Assembly: GCA_024699595.1 (NCBI GenBank)
Contig: JAILPG010000150.1
Coordinates: 1 to 31,532, forward strand
From: Lachnospiraceae bacterium
GTDB taxonomy: Bacteria; Bacillota_A; Clostridia; Lachnospirales; Lachnospiraceae
DNA: 31,532 nt
Direction of reading: 5' to 3'
In this document: one piece after another, positions 25,103-31,532 of the stretch
How the letters are laid out: each line of letters begins with the position of its first letter
Position numbering within the stretch: position 1 is the first letter of the stretch
Program-made: the position numbers and the translations under genes
The notes under the pieces: generated by a model
Told to the model about the DNA's origin: nothing
The model's input: only the letters and a program-made list of their open reading frames with translations
Databases searched by the model: none

Positions 25103-25129
25103 CAGCAAGAATGCCCGGCATTCTTGCTG
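25103..25129 (+). promoter_or_regulatory. Stem-loop between acpP and rnc
   Basis: A perfect 12-pair stem, CAGCAAGAATGC (25103-25114) and GCATTCTTGCTG (25118-25129) with loop CCG, lies directly before the rnc ribosome binding site (TAAGGAG, 25138-25144). The tail TATTACT is too poor in T for an efficient terminator, so partial termination, RNA processing or stabilisation of the acpP transcript is more likely. Confidence 0.7.
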
Positions 25130-25156
25130 TATTACTGTAAGGAGTTTGTTTTTTCG

Positions 25157-25846
25157 ATGAACAGGAATGACTATGTTTTGTTTGAGGAAAAGACGGGCTA
25201 TCATTTTAAGGATATCTCGTATCTGAAAACAGCATTGACACACAGCTCGTACGCAAATGAGACAAAGGCCGATCCGTATGAGGATTACGAACGCCTCGAG
25301 TTTTTAGGAGACGCCGTTTTGGAACTTTGCGTGAGCGATCATTTATACAGGACCATGCCAAACAAAAAAGAGGGCGATATGACAAAGCTTCGCGCCTCTT
25401 TAGTATGTGAGCCGACTCTTGCAATGTGCTCGACTGCCATAGATCTGAAGGACTATATACTGCTTGGAAAAGGAGAAGAGTTAACGGGCGGAAGAAGCAG
25501 GGATTCAATAGTATCCGATGTGTTTGAAGCCGTGATCGGTGCGATCTATTTGGACGGCGGCATAGAGGAGGCAAGAAAGTTCATACACAGATTCGTGCTT
25601 GAAGACATGTATCATAAGATCGAATTTGTGGATTCAAAGACCAATCTTCAGGAATATGTGCAGGATAAAGGATATGCTCTTTCATATGAGCTGATATCGG
25701 AAAACGGCCCTGCCCATAACAGGGAATATGTCATGGGTGCCATTATAGACGGGGAGAGGATAGCGACCGGAACGGGAAGATCCAAAAAACACGCCGAGCA
25801 GGAGGCCGCCTACAAGACACTTAACATATTAAGAAGCAGAGAGTAG
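25157..25846 (+). CDS. rnc: Ribonuclease III
   Basis: RNase III cuts double-stranded RNA, including rRNA precursors. The 229-residue protein has the nuclease signature ERLEFLGDAV (45-54) with E48 and D52, the second metal-binding pair D121 and E124 in DVFEAVIGAIYLDGG, and a C-terminal dsRNA-binding domain (about 160-227) ending in GRSKKHAEQEAAYKTL. The start is the ATG at 25157; a TTG-initiated extension to 25124 would begin inside the hairpin and upstream of the ribosome binding site. The spacing from TAAGGAG is 12 bases, rather long and T-rich. smc begins four bases after the stop. Confidence 0.97.
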   Translation: MNRNDYVLFEEKTGYHFKDISYLKTALTHSSYANETKADPYEDYERLEFLGDAVLELCVSDHLYRTMPNKKEGDMTKLRASLVCEPTLAMCSTAIDLKDYILLGKGEELTGGRSRDSIVSDVFEAVIGAIYLDGGIEEARKFIHRFVLEDMYHKIEFVDSKTNLQEYVQDKGYALSYELISENGPAHNREYVMGAIIDGERIATGTGRSKKHAEQEAAYKTLNILRSRE

Positions 25847-25850
25847 ATAA

Positions 25851-28800
25851 ATGTATTTAAAAAGTATAGAGGTTCATGGATTTAAATCCTTTGCAAACAA
25901 AATAAAATTCGAATTTCAGGAAGGCATTACGGGCATAGTGGGTCCAAACGGGTCCGGAAAGAGTAATGTCGCTGATGCCGTAAGATGGGTTTTAGGTGAG
26001 CAGAGTGCCAAGCAGTTAAGGGGAGCGAGCATGCAGGATGTTATCTTCTCCGGTACCGAGCTCAGAAAACCGATGGGCTATGCATATGTTGCGATCACCC
26101 TTGATAATTCGGACCATATGCTGCCCATTGATTATGAAGAGGTAACCGTCACCAGAAGAGTGTACAGATCCGGTGAGAGCGAATACATGCTCAACGGTTC
26201 TATATGCCGTCTTAAGGACGTTACCGAAATGTTCTATGATACCGGTATCGGAAAGGAAGGCTATTCCATAATCGGCCAGGGCCAGATCGATAAGATCTTA
26301 AGCGGTAAGCCCGAGGAGAGAAGAGAACTCTTTGACGAGGCAGCAGGTATAGTAAAGTTTAAGAGAAGAAAGGCCATGGCCATCAAGAAGCTTGAGACCG
26401 AGCAGTCCAACCTTGTCAGAGTGTCGGATATCTTAAGCGAGCTTGAAAAACAGGTAGGCCCCCTTGAAAAACAGTCGGATATCGCAAAGGACTATCTGAA
26501 TAAAAAAGAAAAGCTCAAGAACCTTGATATCAATCTGTTCTTACTTGATAACATAAGGCTTAAAGACCAGCTTGATGATATAGACAGAAAGACCGAGATA
26601 GCTGTAAATGATCTCAATTCAAACAAGGAAAAGTATGAGGAGAACAAAAAAGAGTTTGAGGAATTATCAGAGACTCTCAGACAGACAGAAGAGGAGATAG
26701 AAAAAAAGAGGGAAGCTCTTTCAAAGAGCGGACTGTTAAAGGAAAAGCTTGAGGGTGAGATAAAGCTTGCCAACGAAAAGATCAATTCATCAAACAATAA
26801 TATAGAACTGTTTACGGAACAGAAAAGAGCAAATTCGGACCGACTCATCATCCAGAAGCAGGAGCTTGAAAAGCTTACGAAAAATAAAGAGCAGATGGAT
26901 GAAAAGACTCAGGCGCTTTCAAAGGAAAACGATGAGAAAAAAGCTGAGCTATCCGACCTTCAGAAACGTATAGCCGAGCTTAACAACAGTATCCAGAAGG
27001 ACAGCGAAGAGGTCATAAACATAGTAAAGAGCAGAGCCTCTGTACAGGCCGATATCGGACGTTTTGACACAATGCTTGAGCAGGCAAGGATCAAGAAGGC
27101 TGATATCCAGTCAAGGCTTATAAAGGCTAAATCCGAAGAGAAGGAAACAGAGGATAACCTAAACAGGCTGTATGCCGAAATGGAGGAAGCGGACAAGGAG
27201 GCAAAGAGGCTTGAAGCAGAGATAGCCCAAAAAGAGGAAAGCCTTCTTGAATTCAAACATACGCTTGAGAATAAGGATAAGGAACTGCAGGAAGCACAGC
27301 TTAACTTTCACCGCCAGAAATCGAGACTTGATACCTTAAGAAACATCGCCGAGCGCTACGAAGGCTATGGCAGCAGCATCAAGAAGGTGATGGACAAAAA
27401 AGATTCGGGTGATAAAAAGATCATCGGAGTCGTTGCCGATATACTGAAGGTTGATAAAAAATATGAAACGGCAATAGAAACCGCACTTGGCGGAAATATC
27501 CAGAACATCATCACCGAGGATGATGACACTGCAAAGAGGATGATCAGATTCCTCAAGGAGACAAAATCCGGAAGGGCAACCTTTATGCCTCTTACAAGCG
27601 TAAAGGGAAGAGGTGAATACCGTAAGGAAGACGTAAGGAAAGAAAAAGGTTTCTTAGGGATCGCTTCCGAGCTCGTAAGCTGTGATAAAAAATATGACAA
27701 TGTCATAAGCCAGCTGCTCGGGGAGATCGTAGTGGTAGACGGATATGACAATGCAAGGAATGCCCAGAGGAAATTTGATCAGCTGTTAAGGGTGGTAACT
27801 CTTGAGGGTGAATATTTTACCCCTGGAGGTGCCGTTGCCGGAGGTGCATTCCATAATGCATCAAATCTCTTAAGCAGGAACAGAGAGATCGATGAGTTAA
27901 AAGACATGATCCGGGCTGCTAAGGAGAAGATAGTTACCGTAAACGGCGAACTTGAGGATACGAAGGTTAAGAGAAAGACCGTAAGGGAAGACATAGAGAA
28001 CTTAAAGGAAAAGCTGCAGGATCATTCGATCTCGCAGAACACCTTAAAGCTTAGCATCGATGCCGCTTTGGAGAAAAAGAAGGATTCGGGGCAGGATTAT
28101 GCAAAGCTTGATGACATGAGCCATCAGGTGGAAACTGAGCTTAAGGATATAGAGAATGAGAAGCAGGGAACAAAGGACAGGATAAAAGAGTCCGAGCTTC
28201 GTGAAAAGGCTCTGAACGAAGAGATAGCAAAGTTCGGGGCAGAGCTTGAAAGGCTCAGGGAAGAGGAAAACGATAAGGTCATAAAGTCTACGGACATGGA
28301 TATGAAGCTATCGGTACTCTTAAGAGATGCAGAGCATGTAAGCTCCGACGTTTCAAGGGTGCAGTCCGAGATAGAGAGACTTGAGAATGACATCGCGGGC
28401 ACGGATGAAAAGATCAGAGCCGAGCAGCAGATGATCGATGAAAAGAAGGCGGATATATCGGAAATAGAAAAGACGATACTTGCCTCCGTAGAGTCCAATG
28501 ACGGCAGTGAGGAAGAGATAAAGAAGGCTCTTGAGAAAAAAGAGGAGCTTTCCAAGAAACAGAGCGGATTCTTCACACTCTCCGAGGAACTTAAGGACCG
28601 CATCAATGCGCTCGACAAGGAAGTATACAGGCTCTCCTCGCAGAAGGAAAGACTTTCCGAGGATCAGGAGAAGCAGATCGATTACATGTGGAACGAATAT
28701 GAGATAACCCTCTCCAAGGCCTCTGAATTCAGGGATGAGAGTCTCACAAGCGCCGGCAGCATCAAGAGAAATATATCTGAGCTTCGCAATCAGATAAAAG

Positions 28801-29414
28801 AACTCGGTGATGTAAACGTAAATGCGATCGAGCAGTACAGAGAGGTCATGGAAAGATATACCTTCCTAAAGGGACAGCATGATGATCTTATTGAGGCTGA
28901 GGCCCAGCTCAAACAGGTGATAGCTGACCTCGACGTATCGATGCGCAATCAGTTTTCGATGAAGTTTAAGGAGATCGCCGCGGAATTTGACAAGGTATTC
29001 AAGGAGATGTTCGGCGGAGGAAAAGGTACGCTGGAGCTTGCAGAAGGCGAGGATATCCTTGAGGCAGGCATAAGGATCATAGCCCAGCCTCCCGGAAAGA
29101 AGCTGCAGAACATGATGCAGTTATCGGGCGGAGAGAAAGCCCTTGCTGCGATAGCGCTATTATTTGCCATACAGAATCTGAAACCGTCACCCTTCTGTCT
29201 GCTTGATGAGATAGAGGCTGCACTTGATGAATCAAATGTCGGAAGATTTGCGGGATATCTCAACAAGCTTACGGACAGGACGCAGTTCATAGTGATAACG
29301 CACAGAAGAGGAACGATGGCCAAGGCTGACAGACTCTATGGTATCACGATGCAGGAAAAGGGAGTCTCGGCGCTTGTATCGGTTTCACTTATAGATAAAG
29401 ATCTTGACGACTAG
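25851..29414 (+). CDS. smc: Chromosome segregation ATPase SMC
   Basis: SMC forms the ring of the ScpAB condensin that organises and separates chromosomes. The 1187-residue protein has a Walker A GPNGSGKS (31-38) at the N-terminus, a long coiled coil, a hinge domain (about 500-680, including the glycine-rich TPGGAVAGGAF), a second coiled coil, then the ABC signature LSGGEK (from 1091) and Walker B CLLDEIEAALDE (D1119, E1120). Length is typical. The ribosome binding site is weak (GAGAG in the end of rnc), suggesting translation coupled to rnc. The rnc-smc-ftsY order is a classic Firmicutes cluster. Confidence 0.98.
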   Translation: MYLKSIEVHGFKSFANKIKFEFQEGITGIVGPNGSGKSNVADAVRWVLGEQSAKQLRGASMQDVIFSGTELRKPMGYAYVAITLDNSDHMLPIDYEEVTVTRRVYRSGESEYMLNGSICRLKDVTEMFYDTGIGKEGYSIIGQGQIDKILSGKPEERRELFDEAAGIVKFKRRKAMAIKKLETEQSNLVRVSDILSELEKQVGPLEKQSDIAKDYLNKKEKLKNLDINLFLLDNIRLKDQLDDIDRKTEIAVNDLNSNKEKYEENKKEFEELSETLRQTEEEIEKKREALSKSGLLKEKLEGEIKLANEKINSSNNNIELFTEQKRANSDRLIIQKQELEKLTKNKEQMDEKTQALSKENDEKKAELSDLQKRIAELNNSIQKDSEEVINIVKSRASVQADIGRFDTMLEQARIKKADIQSRLIKAKSEEKETEDNLNRLYAEMEEADKEAKRLEAEIAQKEESLLEFKHTLENKDKELQEAQLNFHRQKSRLDTLRNIAERYEGYGSSIKKVMDKKDSGDKKIIGVVADILKVDKKYETAIETALGGNIQNIITEDDDTAKRMIRFLKETKSGRATFMPLTSVKGRGEYRKEDVRKEKGFLGIASELVSCDKKYDNVISQLLGEIVVVDGYDNARNAQRKFDQLLRVVTLEGEYFTPGGAVAGGAFHNASNLLSRNREIDELKDMIRAAKEKIVTVNGELEDTKVKRKTVREDIENLKEKLQDHSISQNTLKLSIDAALEKKKDSGQDYAKLDDMSHQVETELKDIENEKQGTKDRIKESELREKALNEEIAKFGAELERLREEENDKVIKSTDMDMKLSVLLRDAEHVSSDVSRVQSEIERLENDIAGTDEKIRAEQQMIDEKKADISEIEKTILASVESNDGSEEEIKKALEKKEELSKKQSGFFTLSEELKDRINALDKEVYRLSSQKERLSEDQEKQIDYMWNEYEITLSKASEFRDESLTSAGSIKRNISELRNQIKELGDVNVNAIEQYREVMERYTFLKGQHDDLIEAEAQLKQVIADLDVSMRNQFSMKFKEIAAEFDKVFKEMFGGGKGTLELAEGEDILEAGIRIIAQPPGKKLQNMMQLSGGEKALAAIALLFAIQNLKPSPFCLLDEIEAALDESNVGRFAGYLNKLTDRTQFIVITHRRGTMAKADRLYGITMQEKGVSALVSVSLIDKDLDD

Positions 29415-29422
29415 GAGAAGGA

Positions 29423-30364
29423 ATGGAAGAAGGATTTTTCAAAAGACTCATGAAGGGTCTTTCAAAGACCAGGGATTCGATAGCGGAGGGCTTTGAAGAT
29501 CTGTTTACCGCATCGGAGATAGATGACGATTTCTATGATGAGATGGAAGAGATCCTCATAATGAGCGATGTCGGCACCGTTACCAGTGAGAAGATCTTAG
29601 ACAGACTGAAAGCCGGTGTTAAGGAGAGGCATGTCAAGAAAAGAGAGGACTGTCTCAGCCTGCTTAAGGAGATAATGACGGATATCCTGTCCGAGACAAA
29701 ACCGGAATATCCGTTTGAGAATGAAAAGTCGGTCGTCATGGTCGTGGGAGTGAACGGAGTCGGAAAGACGACCACCATCGGAAAGCTTGCGATGCAGCTT
29801 AAGGATATGGGCAGAAAGACCATGATCGCGGCAGCAGACACATTCAGGGCAGCGGCGCTTGAACAGCTCGAGGTATGGGCTGCCAGAGCGGGCGTTGACA
29901 TGATAAGATGCACTGACGGACAGGACCCTGCAAGCGTTGTATATGATGCAATGCAGGCTGCAAAGGCTAGAAACATAGACGTAGTGCTCTGTGATACCGC
30001 AGGAAGGCTTCATAACAAGAAAAACCTGATGAACGAGCTTGAAAAGATGGCAAGGATCATAGGCCGTGAAAATCCCGATGCCTATGTGGAGACTCTTATC
30101 GTACTTGACGGGACGACGGGTCAGAATGCCATATCACAGGCAAAGGAATTCTTAAAAGCCGCAAACGTTAACGGAGCAATAATCACAAAGCTTGACGGAA
30201 CCGCAAAGGGAGGTGCCGTCTTTGCGATACAGAACGAACTCTCCATACCGGTAAAATATATCGGCGTCGGAGAAGGAATAGAAGATCTGCAGAAATTTGA
30301 CGCAGGAGCTTTTGTAGAAGCACTTTTTGGTAAATCCGCGGAGGAAACAGATGTTAACACTTGA
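29423..30364 (+). CDS. ftsY: Signal recognition particle receptor FtsY
   Basis: FtsY is the membrane receptor GTPase that delivers SRP-bound ribosomes to the Sec translocon. The 313-residue protein has an N-domain helical bundle (about 1-95) and a G-domain with GVNGVGKTT (109-117), DTFRAAALEQL (139-149), DTAGRL (191-196), TKLDGTAKGG (255-264) and a GVGEGIEDLQ closing loop. It lacks the acidic A domain of E. coli FtsY, as usual in Gram-positives; the start MEEGFFKRLMKGL may form the membrane-binding helix. AGGAGAAGGA precedes the ATG. The end overlaps ilvA by 14 bases. The ylxM-ffh pair often found next is absent. Confidence 0.97.
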   Translation: MEEGFFKRLMKGLSKTRDSIAEGFEDLFTASEIDDDFYDEMEEILIMSDVGTVTSEKILDRLKAGVKERHVKKREDCLSLLKEIMTDILSETKPEYPFENEKSVVMVVGVNGVGKTTTIGKLAMQLKDMGRKTMIAAADTFRAAALEQLEVWAARAGVDMIRCTDGQDPASVVYDAMQAAKARNIDVVLCDTAGRLHNKKNLMNELEKMARIIGRENPDAYVETLIVLDGTTGQNAISQAKEFLKAANVNGAIITKLDGTAKGGAVFAIQNELSIPVKYIGVGEGIEDLQKFDAGAFVEALFGKSAEETDVNT

Positions 30365-31532
30365 TAAATTTGAAGAAGCAAGCGAAGCCGTAAAAAAAGT
30401 CACTGTGGAGACAAAGCTCTTATACAGTGCCTATCTCAGTGAACAGAGCGGCAACAGGGTGTATCTAAAGCCCGAAAACATGCAGATGACCGGTGCATAC
30501 AAGTTAAGGGGCGCATATTACAAGGCAACCACTCTTACAAAAGAGGAAAGAGATGCGGGAGTGATAACCGCCTCAGCCGGAAATCATGCACAGGGTGTGG
30601 CATATGCGGCTAAGGAATATGGGATGAAGGCGGTCATCGTCATGCCCACAACGACCCCGCTTATTAAGGTCAACCGCACCAAAGGCTACGGAGCCGAAGT
30701 AATCCTCTATGGGGATGTGTATGATGATGCATACAAAAAAGCCCTGGAGCTTGCTGAGGAAAACGGCTATACCTTTATCCATCCGTTCGATGATCCCGCT
30801 GTTGCAACGGGTCAGGGAACCATTGCAATGGAGATATTCAAGGAGCTGCCCCTTGTGGACTATATACTGGTGCCGATTGGAGGAGGCGGACTTGCTGCAG
30901 GTGTTTCCACACTTGCAAAGCTGCTAAATCCCAAGATAAAGATCATAGGAGTGGAGCCCGACGGTGCGGCCTGCATGAAAGCTTCACTGGATGCGGGAAA
31001 GGTGGTCACGCTTGATAGCGTAAACACGATCGCAGACGGCACTGCGGTAAAGACTCCGGGTGCAAATATCTTCCCATATATCAAAGAAAACATAGACGAT
31101 ATAATAACCGTTCCCGATGAGGACCTGATCGTTTCCTTCCTCGACATGGTCGAGAATCACAAGATGATCGTGGAAAACTCAGGACTGTTGACGGTTGCCG
31201 CACTTAAGAAGCTTAATGTGAAGGGGAAGAAAGTAGTGGCGATACTAAGCGGAGGAAACATGGATGTGATCACCATGTCCTCTGTCGTACAGCAGGGCCT
31301 TATCATGAGAGACAGGATATTTACCGTTTCGGTACTGCTTCCCGACAAGCCGGGTGAGCTTTCGAGGGTTGCGGCTACGATAGCATCGCAGAACGGAAAT
31401 GTTATAAAGCTTGAACACAACCAGTTCGTGACCACAAACAGGAGTGCGGCGGTAGAGCTTCGCATCACTTTGGAGGCCTTCGGAAGCGAGCACAAGCAGC
31501 AGATCATAGACGCTCTTGAAAAGGACGCCTAC
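30351..31532 (+). CDS. ilvA: Threonine ammonia-lyase, single-ACT form (partial, cut by window end)
   Basis: The enzyme deaminates threonine to 2-oxobutanoate, for isoleucine synthesis or threonine breakdown. The 394 residues seen have the PLP lysine K51 in TGAYKLRGAY, the SAGNHAQGVAYAA block, the phosphate-binding PIGGGGLAAGV loop, LSGGNMD, and a C-terminal ACT domain starting at FTVSVLLPDKPGELSRVAA. This is the medium form with one ACT domain (about 400 residues), so only a few codons and the stop are probably missing. Biosynthetic (IlvA) and catabolic (TdcB-like) roles cannot be separated from sequence. It starts inside ftsY in another frame, with GAGGAAACAG upstream, implying translational coupling. 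Confidence 0.93.
   Translation, partial: MLTLDKFEEASEAVKKVTVETKLLYSAYLSEQSGNRVYLKPENMQMTGAYKLRGAYYKATTLTKEERDAGVITASAGNHAQGVAYAAKEYGMKAVIVMPTTTPLIKVNRTKGYGAEVILYGDVYDDAYKKALELAEENGYTFIHPFDDPAVATGQGTIAMEIFKELPLVDYILVPIGGGGLAAGVSTLAKLLNPKIKIIGVEPDGAACMKASLDAGKVVTLDSVNTIADGTAVKTPGANIFPYIKENIDDIITVPDEDLIVSFLDMVENHKMIVENSGLLTVAALKKLNVKGKKVVAILSGGNMDVITMSSVVQQGLIMRDRIFTVSVLLPDKPGELSRVAATIASQNGNVIKLEHNQFVTTNRSAAVELRITLEAFGSEHKQQIIDALEKDAY

Noticed and set aside
1..31532. Prophage, insertion sequence, integron or defence system
   Set aside because: No transposase, integrase, phage structural, toxin-antitoxin or nuclease-defence motifs were found, and the gene set is almost entirely core.

Overview
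The window looks like a chromosomal segment of a motile, low-to-mid GC, Gram-positive anaerobe of the Clostridia, most likely family Lachnospiraceae (Butyrivibrio-like). This is inferred from the bL32 sequence (an MSICPKNKSSK-type N-terminus with a four-cysteine zinc ribbon), the order rpmF-plsX-acpP-rnc-smc-ftsY, strong AGGAGG-type ribosome binding sites, near-consensus sigma-A promoters, and a CheV plus methyl-accepting receptor. I see no phage, insertion sequence, CRISPR array or other clear mobile element. The genes are overwhelmingly core and vertically inherited in type; the novelty is in three or four uncharacterised envelope or cytoskeleton-like proteins embedded among them.

Layout. 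(1) Positions 1-363: the 3' end of a 23S rRNA gene, then a strong bidirectional terminator with no 5S gene between. (2) 368-4862: a signalling island with a membrane diguanylate cyclase (minus strand), a divergently transcribed chemoreceptor, and cheV. (3) 4866-11955: a probable long operon holding a 797-residue single-pass membrane protein with a huge acidic pentapeptide repeat, hisH, hisF, ung, a membrane-anchored TPR/MORN protein and lysA. (4) 11952-12157: tRNA-Leu(CAA) with its own promoter and a terminator. (5) 12244-21031: a second long operon with a small zinc-binding anti-sigma-like membrane protein, polA, coaE, an FtsA-like actin-fold ATPase with beta-grasp-like tails, a YycJ-type metallo-beta-lactamase-fold nuclease, an ACT protein and a UPF0210 protein. 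(6) tmcAL runs convergently to that operon and divergently from pta. (7) 22364-31532: pta, then rpmF as its own transcription unit, then plsX-acpP-rnc-smc-ftsY-ilvA, with ilvA cut by the window edge.

How the parts fit: the receptor and CheV would feed the CheA/CheY chemotaxis pathway, and the neighbouring cyclase makes c-di-GMP, the usual motile/sessile switch. The 797-residue protein directly downstream carries several short acidic motifs resembling the CheY/CheC-binding motif of FliM/FliY, so it could be an uncharacterised partner of that pathway; this is the most interesting lead here. The housekeeping part combines replication and repair (polA, ung), chromosome condensation (smc), membrane protein targeting (ftsY), RNA processing (rnc), phospholipid and fatty acid synthesis (plsX, acpP), acetate metabolism (pta) and amino acid metabolism (hisHF, lysA, ilvA).

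Limits: all assignments come from reading motifs by eye. Domain borders, transmembrane positions, promoters and operon limits are estimates.
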